64,000 nt of DNA from Salvelinus alpinus (lineage: Eukaryota > Chordata > Actinopteri > Salmoniformes > Salmonidae): contig NC_092087.1 of the NCBI RefSeq assembly GCF_045679555.1, forward strand, positions 88,372,966 to 88,436,965, written 5' to 3'. The first letter of the stretch is position 1; each line of letters opens with the position of its first letter. Shown here piece by piece: positions 33,401 through 46,600 of the stretch. Made by a program: the position numbers and the translations under genes. The notes beneath the pieces were generated by a model. The model did no database searches and was not told the DNA's origin. It worked only from the letters and a program-made list of their open reading frames with translations.

Positions 33401-34693
33401 TGTTTTTTTCCCCTGGATGGTCTGATACACGGAGGGCTGAGCGTCTCTCTGAAGAGATGTGAACGTGTCACTGGGGGAGATTTTCACACTCAGAGAGAGA
33501 CAGCGACACAGGAAACACAGTATGAGCACTTTACACACTGCTCTATAGCATTCTCTTTCACTTCTACTTTCTGTGTTCATCTCTCTCCTCAGTCTCTGTC
33601 TTTCTCTCACTCACCCACTTACCCACTCACACAAACAAACACAAAAACTGTATACATAATAAACACATTAATGAATATGTTATAACATACTTACTGCCAG
33701 AGTGTCTGGTCCTCATTTTCAGTGGTGTGTGTGTCCCAGTTAGGGTCAGGATGGACACTGTGGACAGAGAGCTGTGTCAAGGTAACAGTGAAAATAGTAG
33801 AAAGAGTAAAAAAAAGCAGTAACTTATCAACAGGAAGTTTGTTGATAGAATGACCATCTGTAGAGCATCTATCCAGACCATCCAAATAAAGTGTGACTAA
33901 AAAACAATATCACTGTAAATCCCTTTATCACTTAGTTATCACTCTAATACACAGATGGAAGAAATCCTATGTTATACAGATGTAATTACAAACCAAGACA
34001 ATTTTCCTGAAATAAATGGAATTCAACAGTTTAGCTTAATTGAATGTAACTGTACCTGTGACAGTCAGAGTGACTCCAGGATCACCACTATATTTCCTTA
34101 CGGTCAGATCTGTTATAAATCTAAACTTGTAAGTAGCTGTGTCACACTCTCTCAGATCTCTGATCGTCAGGGTGTGACCATTCTTCTTGTTGCTACAGTA
34201 CATCACATGACCAGTGTAGTCTGGTTCATCACTCAGAGTCACAGGATTCCCCTCAGCATCATTTTTATTGAACCAGAAGGTAGTTGTGACTGTACCACTG
34301 GGATATGTGTAAGAGCAGGACAGCTCCACTGTTGACCCCTTCAAGGTACAGATACTCTGAGTGATGTACGTAACATCCTGACCCAGTAACACTGCAACAC
34401 AATCACACATTATAGTGATTATTCATTACAGACCCATTTCCTCACACTAACAGCATTTGTCCATACCTTGTTGCCGTACTCTACTTGCTGAGTGTGAATG
34501 GAAACCACAGAAAGGGCCTAAGTGTTAGTCAGTGAGGTGTGAAAGACAACTATTCCAGAAAAGCAGAAGCCCCTAACAGACGATGTCACTGAACATACCA
34601 GAATAACATTAAGATAACATTACTAAAACATTATGAATGAGACCATACCTGTCACAGACCAGAGAAAGACCTTCCTGCTGTTCTCAAGGCCAT
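33383..34693 (-). pseudogene. Short V-domain/TM/ITIM receptor gene A, damaged signal exon
   Basis: Four coding exons: 34649-34693 (signal), 34056-34391 (V-set, open, with CTLKGSTVELSC and YKFRF), 33695-33857 (stalk and TM, LLLFFTLSTIFTVTLTQL) and 33383-33470 (tail SVYQTI, one ITIM-like motif, ending PQNLD). Phases agree (1, 1, 2). The signal exon has 45 coding bases where the other genes have 55; ten bases (the LVV part) are missing, so the ATG frame ends early in SFSGL. This and the LTR at the first-exon donor suggest a dead gene, though an alternative start cannot be excluded. The family role would be an inhibitory surface receptor; the V domain keeps the Siglec-type Arg. Confidence 0.7.
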
Positions 34694-35031
34694 TGTTGCA
34701 TCTCCCACCCTGCAGTCTTAGAAACATAAACAACAACTCACTCTATAGCTGGTGATTAACTCCACCTGATACATTAAACCAGTCCAGGGTCCATATTCAC
34801 AAAGTGTCTCAGAGTAGGAGAGCTGATCTAGGACCAGTTTAAACTTTTAGATCATCATTATATGGACCGGTAGGACCTGATCCTACATCAGCACTCCTAC
34901 TCTGAGACACTTAATGAATACCGGCCCTGATGTCAAAACCAAAACTATAGGTCAAAAATGTAAGTAAAAGTAAAATGATACAGTACACACATATATATAT
35001 ATATATATAAAGATCTCGTCAACTTACATAG

Positions 35032-35422
35032 TGTCACGTTCCTGACCTGTTTTCCTTTGTCTTGTATTTATTTTAGTTGGTCAGGGCGTGAGTTGGGTGA
35101 GTTGGTCTATGGTTGATTTTCTATGTTGGGATTTGGTGTTCGGCCTGGTATGATTCTCAATCAGAGACAGCTGTCAGTCGTTGTCCCTGATTGAGAATCA
35201 TACTTAGGCAGCCTGGGTTTCACTTGTGTTTTGTGGGTGTTTGTTCCTGTGTCTGTGTTTGGGCCACACAGGACTGTTTCGGGTTTGTCACGTTTGTTGG
35301 TTTTGTATTTTGAAGTGTTTTGTTGATTTTTCATTAAATAATGAACACTAACCACTCTGCATCTTGGTCCGATCCATGCTCCTCCTCGTCTGAGGAGGAG
35401 AACGACTACGACAGCCGTTACA
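35032..35422 (+). mobile_element. Solo LTR at the first-exon donor of short gene A
   Basis: 391 bp, TGTCACG...CGTTACA, flanked by CATAG (35027-35031 and 35423-35427). Block B shows the empty site (58000 region: gtacttacatagtgaagggg). The duplicated CATAG is the end of the untranslated exon plus the first base of its donor. Fossil, no internal genes. Confidence 0.85.
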
Positions 35423-35500
35423 CATAGTGAAGGGGAGAGGTGTTGTACAGTGAGTCAACGTACCGTTGTAGCAGTGCATAGAAAGAAGAAGTGTGATTTT
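35423..35500 (-). promoter_or_regulatory. First exon and promoter region of short gene A
   Basis: Homologous to the first exons of genes 1 and 2 (gagaggtgttgtacagtgag). The TATA-like box is degenerate (acatttagaaag). Its donor is separated from it by the solo LTR at 35032-35422. Confidence 0.45.
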
Positions 35501-35765
35501 AGTGATTGACACATTTAGAAAGTAGCCTAGTCAGGGATGTAAGACAATCACATGCATCAACAGCATGTCAGAAAGGGATGTACTGGATCTACTGCTAAAG
35601 ACCACATAGCTATTTACATTTCTTCATTTGAGGAGTGGGCCTACATTTTTTAAAGAGACTAAATGCAGCCCATTTTCAATTAAGTATTTTCTTTAAATAC
35701 AGATCCATAACAGTGTTGACTGTTCTATATGGTTTCTTAATGTGTTGCCTCGCATAATGTGACCC

Positions 35766-35860
35766 ATCACTCCTCATCATCTGCATCAAAGTGGTACTGA
35801 AGGTTCCAGTGTTATAGACTAGAGCTCCCCCTACTGGGATCTCAACATTACTGCAGCCTC
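35766..35860 (-). promoter_or_regulatory. Shared upstream module (short gene A copy)
   Basis: Same text as 24551-24640, about 0.3 kb upstream of the first exon. Confidence 0.4.
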
Positions 35861-36007
35861 CTGTCTCTCTTCATATGTCCTCATCCACTTGGATCAATAA
35901 CAAAATAACAAACTGGTAACAAGATGCCTGAGACTGAGATCCCTTTCCCAAGTGTGCAAGTTCACTCTTCCCGTCATGGATTTAAAAGTATGAGACTGGT
36001 GTGAACA

Positions 36008-36313
36008 TTGGAGTTTCCATATTTGTTAGCTGAATCCATATCAGTGGAACAGGCGAAGCTGAAGTCTTTGCCCTATACACAGTCTATGTCTTTGCCAGGG
36101 ACCAGAGAAACGAACGAGGGATTCACATTTTCTCAAAATGTATTTTCATCCATGTTTTTTTCTGTGATTGACACTCGACTAGTGAATTCAGACAATCCGA
36201 TCAGAGAGCGAAACATGCAAATCTACGATGCTCACAAGGTCTACTTCGGGGAAGAAGTGGGCGTATTCAGGGGATACCAGCGGAGGATTCAAACAGAAGA
36301 TGGCATCAGATAA
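36008..36313 (+). CDS. Unrecognised open frame, duplicated at 58.6 kb
   Basis: 101 codons beginning MEFPYLLAESISVEQ; contains GFTFSQNVFSSMFFSV and DNPIRERNMQIYDAHK. The block B copy (58643) is interrupted by a solo LTR at 58907. No known domain. It may not be a gene. Confidence 0.2.
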   Translation: MEFPYLLAESISVEQAKLKSLPYTQSMSLPGTRETNEGFTFSQNVFSSMFFSVIDTRLVNSDNPIRERNMQIYDAHKVYFGEEVGVFRGYQRRIQTEDGIR

Positions 36314-36924
36314 AGATACAAATGAAAATACACTAAATAAAATGTCAAATAACATTTGAAAATGTAAAAAAATCGATACAGAATGAACCACGCATGTAAA
36401 GATACTGTGTTATTAAGAGTGGACGTGGAACTGACATATGAATTCAGTGAACTAGCTATCTCAGCTGGCTTGTTAGCTACATGAAGCAGACGTTGTTCAG
36501 TGAAACCGAAAGCTAGCCAGCTAGAAGTTAAGTCTGTTACCTCTGACAATCAAGTGATGTGACTTCCATAAACTGGCATTGTTGTGCATCACACAGCTGC
36601 TCTGAGCAAAGTGGATTGTGAACTATACGGCGCGTTGCCGCTGAATTACAGCGGCATGTTTATGATTTGTTTACGATTTGTTTACACTTCACACATTAGT
36701 AATGTTTTGATAAAAGTAATAATAAACATTGCATCAAGCAGAACTACTTCCTGAATTATGTGGCACAATCGTGCTATAACTTTGTCATAAAAACATTTAA
36801 ACAAATATTTGAAAAAATCTAGCAAACTATATATAAAGTGTATAGAAACTAATTTTATTTATTTGGGTAACAGATAACAAAATTTACTTGCTGTAAAAAA
36901 AAAATTTAAGCTGGTGGCATGATT

Positions 36925-37192
36925 TCCAAGAAAGACTCGCTGCCAATGGTGCTTTAACAAAGTACTGAGTAAAGAGTCTGAATACTTACGTAATGTGATA
37001 CTTCAATTTTGTATTTTTAATCAATTTGCAAACCTTTCTAAAAACCTGTTTTTGCTTTGTCATTATGGGGTATTGTGTGTAGATTGATGAGGGGGAAAAA
37101 AACGATTTAATTAATTTTAGAATAAGGCTGTAACGTAACAAAATGTGGAAAAAGTCAAGGGGTCTGAATACTTTCTGAATGCACTGTATATT
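36925..37192 (+). mobile_element. Tc1-like right-end remnant (block A)
   Basis: From agaaagactcgctgccaatg through ggaaaaagtcaaggggtctg to the terminal gaatgcactgta. The same remnant at 60030-60290 shows it predates the block duplication. Confidence 0.8.
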
Positions 37193-37197
37193 ATTAG

Positions 37198-37515
37198 ATA
37201 CTATTATAAACCAGGTAGTTTGTGTCCTGGATGCTGATTGGCTGAATAAGCATTTCATTTCATGTACTGTATATCAGACAATAGAACACTGGTATGACAC
37301 AAAAATATTTGTTTACTTTCTATTTATGTTGGTAACCAGTTTATAATAGCAATAAGGCCCTCGGGCTTGTAGTATATGGTCAATATACCACGGCTAAGGG
37401 CTGTATCAAGGCACTCTGCGTTGTGTTGTGCAGAAGAACAGTCATTAGCCGTGGTACAGTATATTGGCCAATATACCACACCCCCTCTGACCTTATTGCT
37501 GAATTATACCACTAG
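37198..37515. mobile_element. Palindromic MITE (block A)
   Basis: Contains the inverted pair accacggctaagggctgt / ttagccgtggtacagtatat and terminal agcaataaggcc / ggtcagag-type ends, a common salmonid non-autonomous DNA element. The paralogue is at 60298-60615. Confidence 0.6.
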
Positions 37516-37662
37516 TTTGAATATACGGGTCCAGATATACAAGGTCGTCTTGGTTCTGGGTTTGTTGTTTTCAGGTCTTCTTGGTTCTGGGTTTGTTGTG
37601 TTCAGGTCTTCTTGGTTCTGGGTTTGTTGTGTTCAGTTCTTCTTGTTCTGGGTTTGTTGTGT

Positions 37663-40600
37663 TCAGGTCTTCTTGGTTCTGGGTTTGTTGACTGTGCTGT
37701 AGAGAACAGAGGAGTCCTCCTCAGCTGCTTGTTCCACCGTGGGCCTGGAGAAAGAAACAGACGTTAAACTGAAATTGAGTCCCAAATGGCACCCTACTCC
37801 CTTATAGTGCACTACTTTAGACCAGTAGTGAACTAAATAGGGAATAGGGTGCCATTTGGAATGCAAGCAGAACAGTTACTCAAAACCCTCATCACATCAC
37901 ATCACTCCTTCATTATAGTAACTGTCTTGAGATGTATATTGTAGAGTTTGTAGTTTCAGGAAATGCCATTTGGCCTGAAGAAAACCCCTGGAACCTTTCA
38001 GACATTAAAACTGTGACTTTTCAAAATGTCCACTGTTCCACCATAGTATGAGTTCAATGAAATGTCATTTGAGATGAAGATTTCTCCTTCAACCCTTCAG
38101 ATAGTGATGGAGGGAGTTCTCAGGGAGCAATGAGGGGTCACTAGGGGTCAACTGTTTTGCTTATTTTAATGACATCATTGTCCTCTCCTCCAATAAGCAG
38201 CAGCATATGAATGACCTTGATGCTGTCTGTGTTCACAATGTTCTATATAGTATAGACTCTATGTTGTTGTAATGGCAGAATATGCTCACTGGGTGGCAGA
38301 ACTGGGGAGGTTGAATTTCACAGCAGCGTATTGGACATCTTGGTCCTGTTTCTGTGGTTGATGCAGCTGAACGGTGGAGTACAGAGGCACTTCCTGGTTT
38401 TTGAAGCGAGAGAAGTGGACGCTGGCATAGTGAACGTCATCCTGGTCGACGGTGGCTGCTGTCTGTGCTGCAGTAGAGGTCATGGTCATGCCTGAGATGT
38501 TGTCATACACTGGACTAGAGTCTCCCTGATGGAGAGAGAGGACAGACAACATGAGTGGAAATGTCCCACAAAGCAATACAAATAATCTGATAATAACAGA
38601 CTCACCTGTACATTCTCTGATGTGTCTCTTGTGTCAGAGATGGATTTGGAGGCCTTCTTCCTGGTTTGCACATGAATTTATTTATTTTTTCTTGAATGAA
38701 TGAATCAATGAACAAATTAATTTAATAAAAATAGAGTGAAATAATCTTTAAAAGTTCACTCACCTGAACCACATGAGTCCAGAGAAACAGAGGATGAGAA
38801 CCAGAAGAACAACTATGATTCCTACAGCTGCAGTCAGAACTGTTTGTTTCCCTAAAATAAAATATGGATGATATGAGTACTGGCATTGTAACGGTTGTTC
38901 TCCTCCTCGTCTGAGGAGGAGCAGGGATCGGACCAAAACACAGCTTTTGTGGAATACATGAATTTATTTTAAAGAAGACGAACACGAAGCACACTTGAAT
39001 AAATTACAAAAACAACGTAGACCGACCTGAACATGAGAACTTACAAAAAAACACGAGGAACAGACTAAACAAACGAAACAGTCCCGTGTGGTAACAACAC
39101 TGACACGGAAGACAATCACCCACAAACAAACGGTGTGAACAGGCTACCTTTATATGGTTCTCAATCAGAGGAAACGTCAAACACCTGTCCCTGATTGAGA
39201 ACCATATAAGGTCAATTACCAATGAACCTAAACATAGAAACACATAACATAGACTGCCCACCCAGCTCACGTCCTGACCAACTAAACAAAGCTAAACAAA
39301 GGAAAATAAGGTCAGGAACGTGACAGGCATTTTATAAATTTAACATAAATGTAGTCCAGGACAATTGTGCAATATTTAACTGATCTAATCTCAATGTATA
39401 TATAATTATAAAACAAAATATGATAAGCCAAAGCATAATTATTAATATTAGTTTGAAACATTGTTTTGTATTGAAATATATAAGATGGAACTTCACCTGG
39501 TAAAATGATCATCAGAGCTGTAGAGTTCCTAGATCCTCTTCCATTCCAGGCCTCACAGTGGTAATGTCCATTGTCCTTAGACTGGAAGTTACTTATGTTG
39601 TAGATCTGTCCAAATCCATTTAGAAAAGTCTTATTTTGAAAGTACCAGGTGTATTTGTCCACAGGTGGGTTGGCATCACTGCTGCAGGTCAGAGTCACTG
39701 AGCTGCCCTCCACTATTTCACCAGAGGGACTGACTGACACTGAGGTGTTCTTTGGGTCGTCTGGTGGACAATATGTAACAACATTGTTTTAAATAGTGTT
39801 TTACTTGTGATTGAAATATGAATTTAAATGTGATCCTCTGATTAAAAGATGAGGTTAGGTGTACTTACACTGAACGTCCACAGACACAGAAGAAGAGTTG
39901 AGACGTCCATATTTATTCTCAGCCTCACAGTAGTATTCTCCACTGTCCTCAGAGCTGATGGTCATGAAATTGTATGTCTTTTCAGATGCTGTCAGTGAAG
40001 CTCCATTCTTCTTGTACCAGGTGTATTTTTCCACAGGTGGGTTGGCATCACTGCTGCAGGTCAGAGTCACTGAACTGCCCTCCACTATTTCACCAGAGGG
40101 ACTGACTGACACTGAGGTGTTCTTTGGGTCATCTGGTAAAGGAGAATTTGTCAGAGGGGTAGGACAGTAGTATATTTACAAACGACATGTCAAAAATATA
40201 TTCTCTGTTAATATCATAAAACTATCTAAAACTCTAACTCACACAAAACGTTAACAAATACTCATTTGGAGATGATATGCTTTAGGACTAATTAATTTAA
40301 TTACAATTGTTTTGCTACCTTACCATTCAAACACTGAGCTGTACTTTACTCACACTTCACATCCATGTTTATGGTCCTAGACCTGTCTGTCCCCATCTCA
40401 TTCTGGGCCTCACAGTAGTACTCTCCAGTGTCAGGTGACTGGATTTGACTGAAGACATGCTGTGGTCCTGTCATACTCTGATAGCCACCTCCATTCTTCT
40501 TGTACCACCAGGTGTAACTCTGGACAGGTGGGTTGGCATCACTGCTGCAGGTCAGAGTCACTGAACTGTCCTCCACTATTTCACCAGAGGGACTGACTGA

Positions 40601-43600
40601 CACTGAGGTGTTCTTTGGTTTATCTGACGTAAAAGACCAAACATTTATCAGAGTAATATTAACAATTAGTAAAAAATATGTATTTGTTTTGTAATGATTG
40701 ATAAAGTAAGATGTCTCTTTTGCCTGAATACATGATACTTGCTGAGTAGAATACTGTACTATTGAACTGTACTCACACACTGCAGGAGAGCTGAGACTGC
40801 CTTTTACAGCACAGAAGTAGCTGTCTTCATTCTCACTGATGATGGAGTACATGGGGGAGGAGTTATCTTGTACATTCTGTCCATTCCTGTACCAGATGTA
40901 GGTGGGGTTGTGGTTGTCAGTCAGAGTACAGGTGGTGCTACAGGTCAGTGTTCTCTGTCTCTCTGCAGCAGGAGTCACATTCACCTGCAGACCTGAAACA
41001 ATATGTATAAAACCACATACACCTCTGTGTTAACAGGATGGTCAATTTATTTCTCCTGTAATTCAATATGATATACAGTTGCATCATACAGTGTAGTATT
41101 TATTACCTGTGACAGACAGAGTTGTTCCTGGGAAACTATGACCCCATTCAAAGTTGTCTGTTTTAAAAGTGAAGCGATACTCAGCTGAGTCCTCCTCTCT
41201 CAGATCTGTGATTCTCAGGGTGAAGGAACCTCTGTATGTTCCAGTCACTTTGTCAGGGTACTTCACACGACCTGTATACCCTGGGTCTGTGGTTAGGTCT
41301 TTAGGGGTCGACTTATCACTTCTAAACCAGAATGTTGATGTGGTGGAATAATAACCAACATAAGTACAGGATATGTCCACTGTTGACCCCTTTAAGACAC
41401 AGATTCTCCTCTTGGTGTAAGTCACTCTGTTGCAGCTCTGACCCTGAACACCTGAAACACAGTGACATAACAAGAGGTCAACTGGATTATATTTTGTCAC
41501 GTTCCTGACCTATTGTTCCTTTTTCTGTTATTTATTTAGTTGGTCAGGGCGTGAGTTGGGGTGGGTTGTCTTTGTGTGTTTTTGTTTAGTCTAGGGGTGT
41601 TGTATGTGTATGGGGTAGAGAAGAGTGAGGTTGTCTAGTTATGTCTATGGCTGCCTAGATTGGGTCTCAATCAGAGACAGTTGTCATTCATTGTCTCTGA
41701 TTGGGAGCCATATTTAAGGCAGTCATAGGCAGTAGGCTTTTGTGGGTAGTTGTCTATGTTGAACGTTTGTTGCTTGTCTGTGCACTTACGTTATTTAGCT
41801 TCACGGTCGTTTGTTGTTTTGTTATTTTGTATATAGTGTTCGTTTTGTGTTTTCTCTCTCTTCTCAATAAAAGAGGATGTCTTTTGCACACGCTGCGCCT
41901 TGGTCCAATCTCTGTCAAGAAGACGATCGTGACAGAACTACCCACCAACCATGGATCAAGCAGCGTGAGAGAAACCAGGACTCGTGGACTTGGGAGGAAA
42001 TATTGGACGGAAAGGGACCATGGGCTCAACCAGGAGAATATCGCCGCCCCAATGCTGAGCTGGAGGCAGCGAAAGCAGAGAGGCGGCGATATGAGGAGGC
42101 AGCACGGAAACAAGGCTGGAACCCCGTAAGTCAAACCCAAAAATTTCTTGGGGGGGGGGCTCTCGGGTAGTTTAGTTGGGTCAGTCGGGAGACGTGAGCC
42201 AACTCCTCCTGCTTACCGTAAGGAGCCGGTGAGGGCGGATTTGGAGGTGAGCGACGCAGAGACAGTAAAGGAGTTAATGGAGAAATTGGAGGAGAGAGTT
42301 ATGAGGGATGTACTGGTTTGGTGCATGAGGCACGGCATCCGTCCGAATGAACGTGTTGGTGAGTTAATGTCACCGGGAACAGCTCTCCATACTCGTCCTG
42401 AGGAGCGTGCTAGCCGTCTGGTTAAGACAGTGCCTACAGCACGCACAAAGCCTCCTGTGCGTCTCCAGAGTCCTGTGCGTCCTGTTACTGCTCCTCGCAC
42501 TAGCCCTGTGGTGCGTGTCCCCAGCCCAGTACCACCAGTGCTGACACCACACACTAAGCCTCCTGTGCCTCTCCAGAGCCCTGTTCCTCCTCCACGCACT
42601 CTCCCTGTGGTGCGTGTATCCAGCCCAGTGCTTCCAGTTCCAGCACCACGCACCAAGCGTCATGTGCGCCTCCAGAGCCCTGTACGCACTGTTCCTTCTC
42701 CCCGTACTCGCCCTGATGTGCGTGCCCTCAGCCCGGTACCACCAGTGCCGGTACCACGCACCAGACCTATAGTACGCCTTGAGAGTCCAGTGTGCCCTGT
42801 TGCTTCTCCCCGCACTAGCCCTGAGATGCGTGTCCCCAGTCCGGTACCACCAGTTCCGGCACCACGCACTAGGCCTAATGTGCGCTCCCAGGGTCCAGCA
42901 TGCCCTGTTCCTTCTCCCCGCACTAGCCTGAAGGTGCGTGTCTTTAGCCCGGTACCTCCAGTTCTGGCACCACGCACCAGGCCTACAGTGCGTCTCAGCC
43001 GGCCAGAGTCTGCCGTCTGCCCAACGGCGCTTGAACTGCCCGTCTGCCCAACGGCGCTTGAACTGCCCGTCTGCCCAACGGCGCTTGACCTGCCCGTCTG
43101 CCCAACGGCGCTTGAACTGCCCGTCTGCCCAAAGGCGCCTGAACTGCCCGTCTGCCCAACGCTGTCTGAACTGTCCGTCTGCCAAGCGCCGAATGAACTG
43201 CCCGTCTGTACTGAGTCTTCAAAGCCGCCCGTCTGTACTGAGCCTGCAAAGCCGCCCGTCTGCCATGAGCCTTCAGAGCCTTCCGCCAGACAGGATCAGC
43301 CAGAGCCTTCCGCCAGACAGGATCAGCCAGAGCCTTCCGCCAGACAGGATCAGCCAGAGCCTTCCGCCAGACAGGACCAGCCAGAGCCGTCAGCGAGCCA
43401 TGACCCGCCAGAGCCGTCAGCGAGCCATGACCCGCCAGAGCCGTCAGCGAGCCATGACCCGCCAGAGCCGTCATCCAGCCAGGATCCGCCAGAGCCGTCA
43501 TCCAGCCAGGATCCGCCAGAGCCGTCATCCAGCCAGGATCCGCCAGAGCCGTCATCCAGCCAGGATCCGCCAGAGCCGTCATTCAGCCAGGATCCGCCAG

Positions 43601-46600
43601 AGCCGTCATTCAGCCAGGATCCGCCAGAGCCGTCATTCAGCCAGGATCCGCCAGAGCCGTCATTCAGCCAGGATCCGCCAGAGCCGTCATTCAGCCAGGA
43701 TCCGCCAGAGCCGTCATCCAGCCAGGATCCGCCAGAGCCGTCATCCAGCCAGGATCCGCCAGCCAGCCAGGATCCGCCAGCCAGCCAGGATCCGCCAGCC
43801 AGTCCGGAGCTGCCCCTTATCCTGGTGCTGCCCCTTATCCTGGTGCTGCCCCTTATCCTGGTGCTGCCCCTTAGTCCGGTGCTGCCCCTTAGTCCGGTGC
43901 TGCCCCTTAGTCCGGTGCTGCCCCTTAGTCCGGTGGGGTTAATTTGGAGGGTGGCCATTTGGAGGAGGCTACGAAAGCGGGTAGTGACTATAGTGGGGTG
44001 GGGACCACGACCAGCGCCAGAGCCGCCACCGTGGACAGACGCCCACCCAGACCCTCCCCTAGACTTTATGCTGGTGCGCTCAGAGTTCGCACCTTAAGGG
44101 GGGGGTTATGTCACGTTCCTGACCTATTGTTCCTTTTTCTGTTATTTATTTAGTTGGTCAGGGCGTGAGTTGGGGTGGGTTGTCTTTGTGTGTTTTTGTT
44201 TAGTTTAGGGGTGTTGTATGTGTATGGGGTAGAGAAGAGTGAGGTTGTCTAGTTATGTCTATGGCTGCCTAGATTGGGTCTCAATCAGAGACAGCTGTCA
44301 TTCATTGTCTCTGATTGGGAGCCATATTTAAGGCAGTCATAGGCAGTAGGCTTTTGTGGGTAGTTGTCTATGTTGAACGTTTGTTGCTTGTCTGTGCACT
44401 TACGTTATTTAGCTTCACGGTCGTTTGTTGTTTTGTTAGTTTGTATATAGTGTTCGTTTTGTGTTTTCTCTCTCTTCTCAATAAAAGAGGATGTCTTTTG
44501 CACACGCTGCGCCTTGGTCCAATCTCTGTCAAGAAGACGATCGTGACATATTTTCAGTTCTTCCTAGAAATGCTAAAAGTTCTCAAGTTCTCATAGTGAA
44601 ACCAACACACACAGGTTAAACAGTATTATTAATTAAATAAACACTCACAGACTGCAGGAGAGTGGAGATCCTCCTGGCCTTTTACAGCACAGGAATAACC
44701 ATCAATGTAGTTACTGGAGACTGAGTCTTTGTACTGGGGGGAGGTGCTCTCATCTAGATGTTGTCCGTTCTTGTACCAGATGTAGGTGGGGTTGTCAGTC
44801 AGAGTACAGGTGGTGCTACAGGTCAGTGTCTTCTGTCCCTCTGCAGCAGGAGTCACCTTCACCTGCAGACCTGAAACAATATGTATAAAACCACATACAC
44901 CTCTGTGTTAACAGGATGGTCAATTTATTTATCCTGTAATTCAATATGATATACAGTTGCATCATACAGTGTAGTATTACCTGTGACAGACTGAGTTGTT
45001 CCTGGGAAACTATGACCCCATTCAAAGTTGTCTGTTTTAAAAGTGAAGCGATACTCAGCTGAGTCCTCCTCTCTCAGATCTGAGATTCTCAGGATGGAGG
45101 GACCGTTATATCTCCATCTCTCTTTGTCAGGGTACTTCACACGACCTGCATATCCTGGGTCTGTGGTTAGGTCTTCAGGGGTCGACTTATCACTTCTAAA
45201 CCAGAATGTTGATGTGGTGTAATAATAACTAACATAAGTACAGGATATGTCCACTGTTGACCCCTTCAAGACACAGATTCTCCTCTTGGTGTAGGTCACT
45301 CTGTTGCAGTACTGACCCTGAACACCTGAAACACAGTGACATAACAAGAGGTCAACTGGATTATATTCTCAGTTCTTTCTAGAAATGCTAAAAGTTCTCA
45401 AATGACAAAGCGAAACCAACACACAGTATAATGTATTAAAGAAACACTCACACACTGCAGGAGAGTGGAGGTCCTCATGGTGTTCTACAGTACAGGAGTA
45501 ACTGTCCGCAGAATGACCCAACACTACTAGGATATTACTAGAGTATTGTTGGGAAGTGGGCTCATCAAGACGTTGTCCGTTCTTGTACCAGATGTAGGTG
45601 GGGTTGGGGTTGTCAGTCAGAGTACAGGTGGTGCTACAGGTCAGTGTCTTCTGTCCCTCTGCAGCAGGAGTCACCTTCACCTGCAGACCTGAAACAATAT
45701 GTATAAAACCACATACACCTCTGTGTTAACAGGATGGTTAATATATTTTCTCCTGTAATTCATTATGATTTACAGTTGTATCATACAGTGTAGTATTACC
45801 TGTGACAGTCAGAGTTGTTCCTGGGAAACTATGACCCCATTCAAAGTTGTATGTTTTAAAAGTGAAGCGATACTCAGCTGAGTCCTCCTCTCTCAGATCT
45901 GTGATTCTCAGGGTGAAGGGACCTCTGTATGTTCCAGTGTACTCCACACGACCTGCATACCCTGGGTCTCTGGTTAGGTCTTTAGGGGTCGACTTAACAC
46001 TTCTAAACCAGAATGATGATGTGGTATAATAATAACCAACATAAGTACAGGATATGTCCACTGTTGACCCCTTCAAGACACAGATTCTCCTCTTGGTGTA
46101 AGTCACTCTGTAGCAGCTCTGATACTGAACACCTGAAACATAAAGAGGGCATTATTTCCACAGTGAAATTGTGAGTTTCAGCAATCCAAAGTAGTTATGC
46201 CATCCTGTCTTGTCAAAGTGTTGCAGTTTGGTTAGACAACTGTGAGGCTGTTTAGCAGACAGAAGAGTTATACTTGAAAAGTTATACTAGAATACTGAGT
46301 TGAATTCATACTCACACACTGCAGGAGAGTGGAGATCCTCATGGCCTTTTACAGCACAGGAGTAGCTGTCTTCATAGTTACTGGAGACTGGGTCTCTGTA
46401 CTGGGGAGAGGTGCTCTCATCTAGATGTTGTCCGTTCTTGTACCAGATGTAGGTGGGGTTGTCAGTCAGAGTGCAGGTGGTGCTACAGGTAATTTTCACC
46501 GAATTTGGCCAACTTGAATAAGTCACCACCTGCAGAGCTGGAGTAGATCACAACATTAAAACCCTGAATCACCTGTTCTATAGTTTAATCACATGATGCA

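Noticed and set aside
42213-43958. Long antisense and shifted frames in the two-LTR element
   Set aside because: Shadows of the in-frame proline-rich repeats; GC-rich codon structure leaves the other frames open.
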